From the NCBI GenBank assembly GCA_011390465.1, contig JAABSH010000003.1:62001-126000 (forward strand): 64,000 nucleotides of DNA, in the 5' to 3' direction. The number at the start of each line of letters is the position of its first letter. Position 1 is the first letter of the stretch. Of the stretch, positions 8,421-17,746 are shown one piece after another. Both the position numbers and the translations under genes were made by a program. The stretch comes from Desulfobacteraceae bacterium (lineage in GTDB: Bacteria; Desulfobacterota; Desulfobacteria; Desulfobacterales; Desulfosalsimonadaceae). The notes below the pieces were generated by a model that was not told the DNA's origin, did no database searches, and saw only the letters and a program-made list of their open reading frames with translations.

Positions 8421-8852
8421 TTAGACTTTCGGTTCGGTTTTGACATATTTTTTATTTGCCGGATCCAATTGTTTCACCTCATCGGTGATTTTTTTCACCA
8501 CATCCACAAATTTGGTGGATTCGGCTGATGATATCCAGGAGAACTGAAGCCGTCCCGGTTCAATCCCCGTATGCTCCAACAGGTTTTTCAGCAAAGCAAA
8601 TTTCCGACGCGCGTAGTAATTACCTTCCAGGTAATGGCATTCGCCGGGATGTCACCCGGACACCCACACGGCATCCGCCCCCTGCCGCAACCCCGCCAGG
8701 ATAAATTTGGGGCTCATCCGACCGGTGCACGGAATCCGGATAACCCGGATATTGGACGGGTATTCCATCCGGCTGACCCCTGCCAGGTCCGCAGCGCCAT
8801 AACTGCACCAGTTGCAGAGAAAGCTCAGTATTTTGGGTTCCTTTTCAGACAT
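8421..8852 (-). CDS. mvhD: MvhD/FloxD delta subunit, selenoprotein (Sec67)
   Basis: Small [2Fe-2S] protein that delivers electrons to HdrA. It is 143 aa if the in-frame UGA at 8654-8652 is read as selenocysteine. Translation runs ILSFLCNWCSYGAADLAG, then IRVIRIPCTGRM, then VWVSG-Sec-HPGECHY, and stays in family register to the TAA at 8421. In Cys versions the Sec position is the first residue of CHPGDCHY. A six-bp hairpin begins 17 nt after the UGA, and a tRNA-Sec gene is present at 42680. The start is ATG with AAGGAG upstream. It lies 68 bp after the hdrA-like gene. An ordinary annotation would split it into a truncated 66-aa ORF. Confidence 0.9.
8619..8651 (-). promoter_or_regulatory. candidate bacterial SECIS hairpin in mvhD
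   Basis: Read on the minus strand, 16 nt after the UGA come ATTACC, a five-base loop (TGGAA) and GGTAAT, giving a perfect 6-bp stem. The loop lies about 23-27 nt after the UGA, in the range for bacterial SELB-binding hairpins. Bacterial SECIS elements are poorly conserved, so this is supportive only. Confidence 0.6.
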
Positions 8853-8920
8853 TTCAATAATTCTCCTTGTTTGCGCCTATTTAAAAATATGGATGATCAC
8901 TTATGTTGTTTTCGGGTGCC

Positions 8921-11900
8921 TTAAACCGCGGCATCCAGTTCAAAAATCTGGGAAAAAATCTGGTCCGTGTCAAATCCTTTCAGATGAATCGCGCCGGATC
9001 GGCAGGACGCCACGCACAGGCCGCAGCCTTTGCACAGCACTGGATTGATTTCCGCTTTTCCCGCAAACCGGCCTTCTGCCGCAAACGACGGCGCACTGTA
9101 GGGGCAGATGGAAACACACACGCCGCAGGCGGCACATTTCATGGGGTCCACCTGGGCAATGGTGCCGCTGCTGAAAATGGTTTTCTGGCTCAGCAGGGTC
9201 ACGGCCCGGGAGGATGCGGCTTTGGCCTGGGCAATGGATTCATCAATGGGTTTCGGATAATGGGCCATGCCGCAGAGGAAGGCCCCGTCCGTGGCAAATT
9301 CCGAGGGTCCCAGTTTGGCGTGCTTTTCAATGAAAAATCCGTCCTCGTTCATGGGAACTTTAAAGAAGTTGGCCAGTTTTTCATCCGCATAGGGGATGAT
9401 GGCGGTGGCAAGGGTCACCATATCCACGGACAGTTCCACGGGCAGGCCCAGAACATGATCCGTTACCTTAAGGGTGATGGCACCGCCGGTGGCAGAGACC
9501 ACAGGCTTGTTGTTCAGGGAATACCGGATAAAGATAACCCCCTGTTCCCTGGCCGCTTTGTAGAGATATTCCTTTTCCCCGTAAGTGCGGATATCCCGGT
9601 AAAGGATATAAACATTCATGTCCGGGTTGCGTTTTTTCAGCTCCAGGGCGTTTTCAATGGAATGGGTACAGCAGACCCGGGAGCAGTAAGGCCGGTCCGG
9701 TTCTCTTGATCCCACGCACTGGATAAAAGCCGCTGCGTTCATGGTTTTCAGCATGGGATCGTCAGCGATCAGCTTTTGATCCAGCTCAAGGGAAGTCAGG
9801 ATGTTCGGGGCCTGACCATAGGCGTATTCCGTTGGAATATACGGGGTGGCACCGGTGGCCAGCACGGCAATGCCGTGTTCCAGCTCTTCGGACTGGCCGC
9901 CAGACGCAAGGGTGGAGACAAAATTGCCCACAAACCCGTCCACATGGGTAAGTTCCGTATTCAGGTGAATTTTGATGTTGTCGTTGGCTTCCACGGTCCG
10001 GATGACATCGGCGAGTTTTTCCTGCACCTTGTCCCCCTGGGAGGTGTGGAACAGGTTGACCGCCTGGCCGCCGAGGTAGTCGTTACGCTCGATCAGATGG
10101 GTTTCATACCCCTGGACCGCAAGGCTCTGGGCCGCCGTCATGCCGGCAATACCACCGCCAAGGACCATGGCGGTCTGGTTGATGGACAGCTCGGTTTCGA
10201 CCAGCGGTTCCATGAGCGCCACTTTGGCTACGGCCATGCGGATCAGATCTTTGGCTTTTTCCGTGGCCAGTTCCGGGTTGTTTTTGTGAACCCAGGAGTC
10301 CTGGTTCCGGATGTTGGTCATTTCAAAAAGATATTTGTTGAGCCCGGCATTCACCAGGGTTTCCTGAAACAGGGGCTCATGGGTTTTGGGGGTGCAGGCC
10401 GCTACCACCACCCGGTTCAGGTGCTGTTCCTTGATGATCTGGGTCATCATATCCTGGGTGTCCTGGGAACAGGTATACATATTGTCCGCGGCATAGTCCA
10501 CATAAGGAAGACTCTCCGCGTATTCCCGCACCGACGGCACGTCCACCACCCCGGCGATGTTGCTGCCGCATTTGCAGACAAATACCCCGATGCGCGGCCG
10601 CTCTCCCACGATATTGGTTTCCGGTATGATTTCCTTGGTTTTGGTCATGGTGTTGCGGGCGGTGGCAAGCAGTTCCCCGGCCGCGGATGCCGCCGCGCTG
10701 GCGTCGATCACGGACTGGGGAATGTCTTTGGGACCCTGGAACGCGCCGCAGACAAAAATACCGTCTTTGGAAGTGGCCACGGGGTTAAAAATATCCGTTC
10801 TGGCAAAATTGCCCGGGGTCAGGTCGATATCCAGGCGCCGGGCCAGATCCACCAGATCCGGCGGAGTTTCAAGACCGATGGACAATACCATGATATCAAA
10901 AATTTCATCCACCAGGCGGCCGTCTTCCGTAAAGTACCGGACAGTCAACTGGTTGCCGTCGTCTGTCTGCTCAATGGTATGAATCCGGCTGCGTTCAAAC
11001 CGGATGCCGTGTTTGCCCTTGGCGGTTTCGTAAAAGCGCTCAAATTCTTTGCCCGGGGTCCGCATGTCCATGAAAAAGATGGCGCACTCAAGATCCTCGC
11101 CCGCATGTTCCTTGGAAATAACGGCTTCCTTGATGGCATACATGCAGCAGACCGATGAACAATAGCTGTTGTTGCATTTGTTCTGGTCCCGGGACCCCAC
11201 ACACTGAATCCAGCCGATTTTTTTGGGTTCCTGATGATCTGAGGGCCGTACCAGATGGCCGCCGAAGGGCCCGGAAGCCGACAGCATTCGTTCGTACTGC
11301 ATGGAAGTGACCACATTGGGCAGGGTGTCAAACCCGTAAAAATCAAGCCCGGATGGATCATAAGGGGCAAAGCCGGGGGCCAGGATAATGGCGCCCACAT
11401 TGAGTTCCGTGGAGTGCGGTTTGTCCATGTGGGTGGCCAGGGTCAGGGCATCGGCCCCGCAGGCTTTCACGCACTCGAAGCATTCGCAGCAGACCATGCA
11501 GTTAAGGCATTTTCCCGCTTCCGTCAGGGCCTGTTCCTCGGTAAACCCTTTTTCCACTTCAGTAAACCCGGATACCCGTTCCGCTACGGGAATGCGGGCC
11601 ATCTGTTCCCTAAACTGGGGCTCAATTTTTTCCGGGATCGGGTTGAAGTTTTTCTGGGGTGGTTCAATGGGGTCCCGGCCTTGTTTGAGATCTTCCTTGT
11701 CAATATAGCGCCGGATGGATTCCGCTGCCCGACGGCCGGCGGCAACCGCCCCAATGGCAATCCATGGCCCGGACTGGGCATCCCCGCCCGCGAACACTCC
11801 TGATCGGGACGTTTCGCAGGAGATGGTATCCGTGACAATGGTATTCCATTTGGTAAGTTCAATGCCGCTAGTGCCTTCAAGAAAAGCCGGATTTACCCGC

Positions 11901-13369
11901 TGGCCAATGGCGGGAATGATCATGTCGCAGGCCACCACAAATTCACTGCCTTCAATGGGCACGGGCCGTCTGCGGCCGCTTTCATCCGGCTGGCCCAGTT
12001 CCATGCGGAGACATTTGAGTCCGCTGACTTTGCCGTTTTCCGCCACCACTTCCTGGGGTGCCATCAGAAAATCGATGTGAATGCCTTCTTCGATGGCATC
12101 TTCAATTTCTTCATTGCGTGCCGGCATTTCGGCCCGGGTGCGACGGTACAGAATCGTGACGTTGTCCGCGCCCATGCGGGTAGCAGACCGGGCCGCATCA
12201 ATGGCAACATCCCCGCCGCCCACGATGACCACATGGCCGCTGGCCTGTTTTCGTTCATAAAGCGCGGATTCCCTGAGGAACCGGACCCCGGTAATCACCC
12301 CTTCGGTATCTTCCCCGGGGATATTGAGTTTCATGCTGGCATGGGCCCCGACCGCAAGGTAGACCGATTCAAATCCGTCCGCCATCAGGCTGTCAACCGT
12401 AATATCCCGTCCCAGTGCGGTATCGTATTGAATCTTCACCCCCAGGCGTTGGATGGCCCGAATTTCTTTTTCCAGCACCGCCGGCGGCAGGCGATAATCC
12501 GGGATGCCCACCCGCAGCATGCCCCCGCCCACGGGCAGGGCTTCAAAAATGGTGACCTGAAAACCGTCTATGGCAAGAAAATAGGCAGCGGTCAGACCGG
12601 CAGGGCCGGCACCGATGACGGCGACCTTTTCCTGGCGCGGGGTAATTTCCGGAATCGGGGAGTTTTCGATATCCACCTGATCCGCGACAAAGCGTTTAAG
12701 GGTGCAGATGGAAACCGGCGCATCCACTTCCTGACGCCGGCAGGCATCTTCACAGGGATGGGGACAAACCCGGCCGATCACCCCGGGCAGCGGAAGGGTG
12801 CGTTTGATAACCTCCAGGGCTTCCGGATATTTTTTTTGCGCCACCAGCGCCACATAGGCGTGGGCGTTTACATGATCCGGACACGCATTGGTGCACGGAG
12901 ACCTATCTTTTTTCGTAATGGAATACGCCCCCGGAACTGCCTGTGCATAGGGCCGGTAAGTGGCTTTGCGTTCCCCCAGCCCCTGTTCAAAAAGGCTGGG
13001 CAGGCTGACCGGGCAGGCTGCCGCGCAGTCGCCGCAGCCGGTGCATTTGTTGATATCAATATAGCGTGCGTCTTCATGGAGCGTGACATTAAAATTTCCG
13101 GCGGTTCCCGATACTTCGGTCACTTCGGAAAGGGTGTGCATTTCAATGTTTAGTTTCCGGCCGACCTCGACCAGTTTGGGTGAGATAATTCACATGGCAC
13201 AGTCATTGGTCGGAAATGTTTTATCCAGCTGGGACATGGCCCCGCCGATAGACGGACTTTTTTCAACCAGATGAACGTAATATCCGGAATCCGCAAGGTC
13301 TAAAGCTGATTGCATACCAGCAATACCGCCGCCAACTACCATCACAGATCCAATCACATCTTTACTCAT
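8921..13369 (-). CDS. hdrA: HdrA-like selenoprotein: HdrA / NfnB(GltD)-like insert / second HdrA (1482 aa, Sec60)
   Basis: Very large cytosolic flavin and iron-sulfur protein. The start is ATG at 13369 (AAAGGAG upstream, [19 protein letters not shown]). An in-frame UGA at 13192-13190 falls in TNDCAM[11 protein letters not shown], the HdrA motif that normally reads CAMC, so I read it as Sec60. Modules in order are: HdrA FAD N-terminus (1-150) with a [4Fe-4S] site [12 protein letters not shown]; a glutamate-synthase small-subunit/NfnB-like insert (about 155-560) with its own FAD motif ([12 protein letters not shown]) and nucleotide motif ([12 protein letters not shown]); the rest of the first HdrA; a second HdrA (about 905-1482) with [12 protein letters not shown] and two C-terminal clusters ([24 protein letters not shown]). 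No HdrB or HdrC gene follows. HdrA is the bifurcating subunit of heterodisulfide reductases; the insert suggests direct NAD(P)H use (inferred). Confidence 0.9.
13157..13189 (-). promoter_or_regulatory. weak candidate SECIS hairpin in the hdrA-like gene
   Basis: Beginning 15 nt after the UGA, CTGGTC and GGCCGG can form a 6-bp stem (two of the pairs are G-U) around a GAGGTC loop. Spacing fits bacterial SECIS elements, but the stem is weaker than the one in mvhD. Confidence 0.4.
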
Positions 13370-13499
13370 CGTCCGGTAACTCCTTTTGCAATATTGCGGA
13401 AAAAAAGGGAGATTTGAAATTCCCGATCCGCTTTTGTTAGCAGAAAACAAAATTAAATCAAAGGGTAAGAGTCTGTAAAAATCTTAGAATCAAATTTTG

Positions 13500-13528
13500 T
13501 TGATATCTTCAATGACTTGTGATGTCAA
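13500..13528 (-). promoter_or_regulatory. candidate sigma-70 promoter of the hdrA-flox series
   Basis: Minus-strand TTGACA (13528-13523), a 17-nt spacer, then TATCAA (13505-13500). Transcription would begin near 13493 and leave an untranslated leader of about 120 nt before the ATG at 13369. The 235-bp gap is shared with the divergent miaA gene; no clear promoter for miaA was seen. Confidence 0.6.
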
Positions 13529-13604
13529 TAAAATTTTGAGCAAATGTCCATACTCAGGGGTCGGTTGATCCGGGTCGTGAAAAGTTTTTTGATGCTGTTA
13601 CGAA

Positions 13605-14546
13605 ATGGAAATAACGGGTATGCCGGATAATAAAAAATCCAAAGTGGTTGCGATCTGCGGTCCGACGGGCATTGGAAAGACATCCCTGTCCCTTGAGCTG
13701 GCCCGGGCGTTCAACGGAAGCATTGTGGGGGCGGATTCCATGCAGATTTACCGGTATATGGATATCGGCACTGCCAAACCGGATGCCGGCGAGCGGGCCG
13801 TGGCGCCGCATTATTTAATTGATGTGGCGGAGCCGGATGAAGTTTTTGACGCGGCCCGGTTTGCAAACCAGGGGCGGGAGGCCATTGATCATATTCTGGC
13901 CGAGGGCCGGCAGCCCTTTGTGGTGGGGGGTACGGGATTTTATTTAAAGGCGCTTCTGTACGGTTTGTTTGCCGCCAGAAAAGTGCCGCGGGAAATTCTT
14001 GACCGGTTGAACCAGGAAGCCGCGGAAAAAGGAATTCAGCCCCTCTATGACCGGCTGGTGGTCCATGATCCGGCCGCCGCGGCCCGGATTCACATCAATG
14101 ATGCTTACCGGGTGATCCGGGCCCTGGCCGTGTTTGAAGCCACCGGAAAACCCATGTCTGAATTTCAGCAGGCCCACCAGTTTCAGGACAGCCCGTTTCA
14201 TTGCCTGAAAATTTGTCTGTATACTGCCCGCGAAACCCTATATGAGCGCATCAACCAGCGGGTGGATCAGATGGTGGCGGCCGGTTTCCTCGAAGAGGTG
14301 AAAAACCTCCGGGACATGGGATATGGCGAAAATCTGCGGCCCATGCAGTCCATCGGCTACCGCCACATGAATGATTATATTTCCGGCCGAAGATCCTGGG
14401 AGGAAACCCTGGAGCTGCTGAAAAGAGATACCCGCCGGTTTGCCAAACGGCAGCTGACCTGGTTCCGCAAAGATCCGGAAATGATCTGGAAATCTCCTGA
14501 GGATAGGGAAGAAATTATACAGAGGGTGAAACGGTTTTTGGGATAA
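13605..14546 (+). CDS. miaA: tRNA dimethylallyltransferase MiaA
   Basis: Transfers a dimethylallyl group to N6 of A37 in tRNAs that read UNN codons. It is 313 aa, normal for the family. The P-loop GPTGIGKT is at residues 19-26, followed by the DSMQIYRYMDIGTAKP motif and the conserved VVGGTGFYLKALLYG stretch, ending in KRQLTWFRKDP. The start may be ATG at 13605 or at 13620 (MPDNKK); neither has a convincing Shine-Dalgarno. It stands alone on the plus strand between two leftward operons, so it is probably monocistronic. Since tRNA-Sec also carries a modified A37, a link with selenocysteine decoding is possible but not specific. Confidence 0.95.
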   Translation: MEITGMPDNKKSKVVAICGPTGIGKTSLSLELARAFNGSIVGADSMQIYRYMDIGTAKPDAGERAVAPHYLIDVAEPDEVFDAARFANQGREAIDHILAEGRQPFVVGGTGFYLKALLYGLFAARKVPREILDRLNQEAAEKGIQPLYDRLVVHDPAAAARIHINDAYRVIRALAVFEATGKPMSEFQQAHQFQDSPFHCLKICLYTARETLYERINQRVDQMVAAGFLEEVKNLRDMGYGENLRPMQSIGYRHMNDYISGRRSWEETLELLKRDTRRFAKRQLTWFRKDPEMIWKSPEDREEIIQRVKRFLG

Positions 14547-14580
14547 AGGTAATCCCAGCGTCGAAGGGAGAATCGTTTCG

Positions 14581-14630
14581 CCTTCCACCTTCTACCTTCC
14601 ACCTTCCACCTTTTACCTTTCACCTTTTTT
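14581..14630. repeat. degenerate 7-8 bp tandem array (CCTTCCA/CTTTCAC type)
   Basis: About seven imperfect copies of CCTTCCAC/CCTTTCAC fill the gap between convergent miaA and rnfB and touch the rnfB stop codon. Related arrays occur at 50070, 52889 and 56428. Confidence 0.85.
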
Positions 14631-15528
14631 ATCCCCGCCACTCCGTGTCATCCACCGTGGTCTTGAAATCAGGTTTCACAATATCGCCGGAGTAGTCCGC
14701 AACGTCCTCGGAATCTGATTTACCCACAAACACAATTCTGTGGCGCGGGCATTTTTCACAGGCCTGCATGACGTCTTCGCCGCAGACCGGTTCATAGGCA
14801 TCATAGTTGATGGTGGAAAGATTGTCTTCAATGGAAAAGAGATCTGATGTCCGGGCGCAGGCCCCGCAGCCCAGGCAGCCCACTTTGCAGACTTTGGAAA
14901 CATCTTTTCCCTTGTCTTTGTTGGAACAGGTGACCGCCAGAATCCGTTCCGCCTTGAATGGCGTAATGGTGATAATGTTTCGGGGGCATGCCTTGGCGCA
15001 GGCGCCGCAGCCGATGCATTTGTCATAATCCACGGTTGCAAGGCCGTCAATCACATGGATGGCGTCATAATTGCACGCACGAACACAGTCCCCAAATCCC
15101 AGACAGCCGTATGTGCAGCCCTGGACGTCGGCCACAATATTGGCGGCACTGCAGCGCTGTTCTCCGTGATATTCCGTACGGCCCAGCCGGTCTTCATAAT
15201 GGGCGCCGCAATGCACCACCGGCCGGAACGGCAGGGCCGCTCCCAGTTCAACCCCCATGATCTGGGCCAGGGCCAGTGCGCAGCTTTCCCCGCCCACCGG
15301 GCATTTATTGACCGGCGCGGTGCCGGAAACAATGGCTTCCGCATATTCTCCGCACCCGATAAACCCGCACCCGCCGCAGTTGGCTCCGGGCAGGGTATCC
15401 ATGATGGCATCGATGCGGGGATCCATTTCAACGTGAAACGCTGTATTGGCCCATCCCAGAATATAGGAAAAAACAAGGGCCATAATCAGCATGGTGCCGG
15501 CTGCCAGCCCTATGGTGACAAAACTCAT
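14629..15528 (-). CDS. rnfB: Rnf complex subunit RnfB (multi-cluster ferredoxin)
   Basis: Membrane-anchored ferredoxin-like subunit that accepts electrons from soluble ferredoxin in the ion-pumping Rnf complex. The N-terminal membrane helix (about 1-25) is followed by the RnfB cluster motif [15 protein letters not shown]. Further [4Fe-4S] sites follow in [15 protein letters not shown] and [14 protein letters not shown], and a cysteine-rich tail has [13 protein letters not shown]. Length is 299 aa. It is the last gene of rnfCDGEAB, overlapping rnfA by 4 bp (ATGA), which suggests translational coupling. The stop is immediately followed by a tandem-repeat array rather than a recognisable terminator. 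Confidence 0.95.
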   Translation of the reverse strand: MSFVTIGLAAGTMLIMALVFSYILGWANTAFHVEMDPRIDAIMDTLPGANCGGCGFIGCGEYAEAIVSGTAPVNKCPVGGESCALALAQIMGVELGAALPFRPVVHCGAHYEDRLGRTEYHGEQRCSAANIVADVQGCTYGCLGFGDCVRACNYDAIHVIDGLATVDYDKCIGCGACAKACPRNIITITPFKAERILAVTCSNKDKGKDVSKVCKVGCLGCGACARTSDLFSIEDNLSTINYDAYEPVCGEDVMQACEKCPRHRIVFVGKSDSEDVADYSGDIVKPDFKTTVDDTEWRG

Positions 15529-16370
15529 GAGTGTTCCTCCGTACCGGTAATCGCCGTATCTTTTACATCGACTATATCAACAGGGGCTTTTCCATCGTCC
15601 GGCAGGTGCTGGCAGCAGGTCTGAATATGTTCCCCTGCAGGTTCCCGGATAATTGCTGACTGGGCCTGGGTGTCGCTTTTTAACGCATTTTTCAGGCCGG
15701 TATCCACCCCGGTAAATCCCATAAACGCCATGGACAGAATGCCGGCCACCACCAGGGTAATGGCAGCGCCTTTCAGCGCATCCGGTACATCGCAGAAATC
15801 CAGTTCCTCCCGGATGCCTGCCATAATCACAATGGCAATGGTAAAACCGATGCCGCCGAAAAAGGCCAGGGTGAGCGATCGGCCCAGGTCCCAGGCGTCC
15901 GCGGGATTGTCCACGCCTGCCACATGGCTCATGATGGTGAGACAGGCGAACAGAATGGCGCAGTTGGTGGTAATCAGCGGTAAAAATACGCCAAAGGACT
16001 TGTAAAGGGCCGGGAAAAACCGGCGCACATACATTTCCACAAACTGCACGGATGATGAAATCGCAAAAATATACACAATATAACTTAAAATGGTCAGATC
16101 GATTTTGGCCGCAGCCTCCGGAGACATGAAAAATCCACCGATCCATGCTGTCAGCGGGGCCGCCGGAATCAGTACCATGGTGGTCATGGTCCAGCTTAAA
16201 AAGGCCGCAATGGAGATGACAAAGGTTACGGCAAGGCCCATGCCCACCGCCATGTCGATCTGGCGGGACACCCCGATAAACGGGCAGATACCCACAAAAT
16301 AATACAGTACAAAGTTATTGATCAAAGCAGCGCTGACCGCAATCAGCATGATGTCTATCAGGTAATTCAT
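15525..16370 (-). CDS. rnfA: Rnf complex membrane subunit RnfA, with unusual C-terminal extension
   Basis: Integral membrane subunit of Rnf. Residues 1-222 form the usual six-helix core ([18 protein letters not shown]; conserved Cys in TTNCAILF; ending [12 protein letters not shown]). RnfA is normally about 190-200 aa, but this one has 281. The extra ~59 residues (223-281) are hydrophilic and contain a Cys pair (TCC) and many acidic residues, with no family match that I recognise. The extension stays in frame until the 4-bp overlap with rnfB, so it is not an obvious frameshift. The gene lies 38 bp after rnfE in the operon. Confidence 0.92.
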   Translation of the reverse strand: MNYLIDIMLIAVSAALINNFVLYYFVGICPFIGVSRQIDMAVGMGLAVTFVISIAAFLSWTMTTMVLIPAAPLTAWIGGFFMSPEAAAKIDLTILSYIVYIFAISSSVQFVEMYVRRFFPALYKSFGVFLPLITTNCAILFACLTIMSHVAGVDNPADAWDLGRSLTLAFFGGIGFTIAIVIMAGIREELDFCDVPDALKGAAITLVVAGILSMAFMGFTGVDTGLKNALKSDTQAQSAIIREPAGEHIQTCCQHLPDDGKAPVDIVDVKDTAITGTEEHS

Positions 16371-16384
16371 AAGTTATCCTTTAA

Positions 16385-16424
16385 AAACCATCCTTCAGTC
16401 CATAGCCTTCAGCCTTCAGTCTTC
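16385..16424. repeat. short degenerate array (CCTTCAG type) forming the 3' end of rnfE
   Basis: Imperfect copies of CCTTCAG(T/C) lie in the rnfE-rnfA gap and enter the rnfE reading frame. On the minus strand the GAAGGCTGA unit supplies the rnfE stop codon. Confidence 0.6.
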
Positions 16425-17023
16425 TTCCTTGCCGCCACCCAGTTCACCGCGCCCAGCAGCAGGCCGAAAGTAAGAAACGCACCCGGGGGCAGCACCATGA
16501 TCACCCAGTCCGGCCACATTTCCGGCAGCACCCGGATGCCGAAAAACATGCCCGTGCCCAGTATTTCCCGCACAGCGGCAATGCTGGCAAGGGCCAGGGT
16601 AAATCCCAGGGACTGGCCCACGGCATCCGCGGCCGCTGTAAACGGCGACTGTTTGGAGGCGCAGACTTCGCACCGGCAGATAATGATGCAGTTCACAATG
16701 ATCAGCGGGATGTACGGCCCGAGGTTTTTGCTCATCTGATACATATAGGCCGCCAGAAACCGGTCCACAATGGTCACAAAGGTGGCAATGGTCAAAGTAA
16801 AAATGACAATTCGCAGGTGAGGTTTCAGAAGATCCCGGATCAGACTGATAATGACGTTGGCGCACAGCAGGACAAACAGGACCGCGCCGGCCATGGTGAG
16901 GGCGCCCTGCATGCTGTTGGTAACGGCCAGCGTGGGACAAAGTCCCAGCAATTGGCGATACACCGGGTTTTCCGGCAAGACTCCCTGGGTAAACCTTTCA
17001 AATGCAGTGGGTTGATCTGCCAT
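16409..17023 (-). CDS. rnfE: Rnf complex membrane subunit RnfE
   Basis: Integral membrane subunit of Rnf, paralogous to RnfA with opposite topology. It has 204 aa and about six hydrophobic segments. The conserved IIVNCIIICRCE contains the cysteine thought to coordinate the intramembrane iron-sulfur cluster shared with RnfA, and it is followed by REILGTGMFFG. The N-terminal NPVYRQLLGLCPTLAVT is characteristic. It follows rnfG by 4 bp. The final residues (ARKKTEG) derive from a tandem-repeat unit that has replaced the original end. Confidence 0.95.
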   Translation of the reverse strand: MADQPTAFERFTQGVLPENPVYRQLLGLCPTLAVTNSMQGALTMAGAVLFVLLCANVIISLIRDLLKPHLRIVIFTLTIATFVTIVDRFLAAYMYQMSKNLGPYIPLIIVNCIIICRCEVCASKQSPFTAAADAVGQSLGFTLALASIAAVREILGTGMFFGIRVLPEMWPDWVIMVLPPGAFLTFGLLLGAVNWVAARKKTEG

Positions 17024-17027
17024 GTTC

Positions 17028-17717
17028 TTATTTTGTCTCCTGTGGGTTGTCGGATGTCTGTTGCGTAGCGGTAGCGGCGTTCTCCAGCGGCTGCCGCAGA
17101 TTGTTCAGGCTCTGATTGATAATGTCGCACACCGCCCGGGACGAAATGGTCGCGCCGGTAATGGCATTGATCTGATCCGGGGCGTCCGCTTTTGTCTTGA
17201 CCACCGTCAAAGGCTTCTGGGTGGGTTTATTGATAAACTGGCGGCGCCATTCCGGCGTCATGATTTTATTGCCCAGCCCGGGGGTTTCTTTCTGATCCAG
17301 AATGAACAGCCCGGTAATACCGGCAATATTTTTATCCACGCCCACCAGCAGTTCAATTTTGTCCGCATAGCCCTGCCCCCCGGCCTTGATGACCCAGCCA
17401 AGAAGTTCATTGTCCGCGGCGGCTTTAAAAACACTGTAGGTTTTGGTGCCCGTGGTCATATACTGCCGGTCGATGTTCATTTCCCGGCCGCTGTCCTTGA
17501 AAGTTCGGGCGGCCTCGGCCCCCAGGATCAGTTCCGGCACTTTGTCAAGGGTTTCATTGAGTTTGTTGGCTTCGATCTTTGGTGCCAGAGACAGCTGGAT
17601 ACCGGCCAGGGCGGCCCCGAAAAAAGCGGCCAGCAGCAGCACCAGCCAGGCCTGGATGATAAAAAGCCCGTGGGATGTTTTTTTCTTTTCCGGTGTTGTG
17701 TCTATAGATGCGTTCAT
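17028..17717 (-). CDS. rnfG: Rnf complex FMN-binding subunit RnfG
   Basis: Membrane-anchored flavoprotein subunit of Rnf. One N-terminal membrane helix (about 18-42) anchors a periplasmic FMN-binding domain. The covalent flavinylation motif is intact in INAITGATISSRAVC, whose Thr would be joined to FMN by ApbE (established chemistry for RnfG/NqrC). Length is 229 aa, normal. It lies between rnfD (29 bp) and rnfE (4 bp). No apbE gene is present in the window, so the flavin transferase must be encoded elsewhere. Confidence 0.95.
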   Translation of the reverse strand: MNASIDTTPEKKKTSHGLFIIQAWLVLLLAAFFGAALAGIQLSLAPKIEANKLNETLDKVPELILGAEAARTFKDSGREMNIDRQYMTTGTKTYSVFKAAADNELLGWVIKAGGQGYADKIELLVGVDKNIAGITGLFILDQKETPGLGNKIMTPEWRRQFINKPTQKPLTVVKTKADAPDQINAITGATISSRAVCDIINQSLNNLRQPLENAATATQQTSDNPQETK

Positions 17718-17746
17718 AGGGGTGTTATCTCATTTGTATTTGCGGT

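Noticed and set aside
6186-13153. Long plus-strand open frames opposite the flox/hdrA genes (for example 6186-7391, 9776-11158, 12077-13153)
   Set aside because: They lie wholly opposite strongly supported iron-sulfur genes, have Gly/His/Phe-rich antisense-like composition and show no family motif.
8652-13450. mvhD and hdrA as pseudogenes with premature stops
   Set aside because: Both stops are UGA, fall exactly on family Cys positions, and the reading frame continues in register. tRNA-Sec is present, so Sec decoding explains both.
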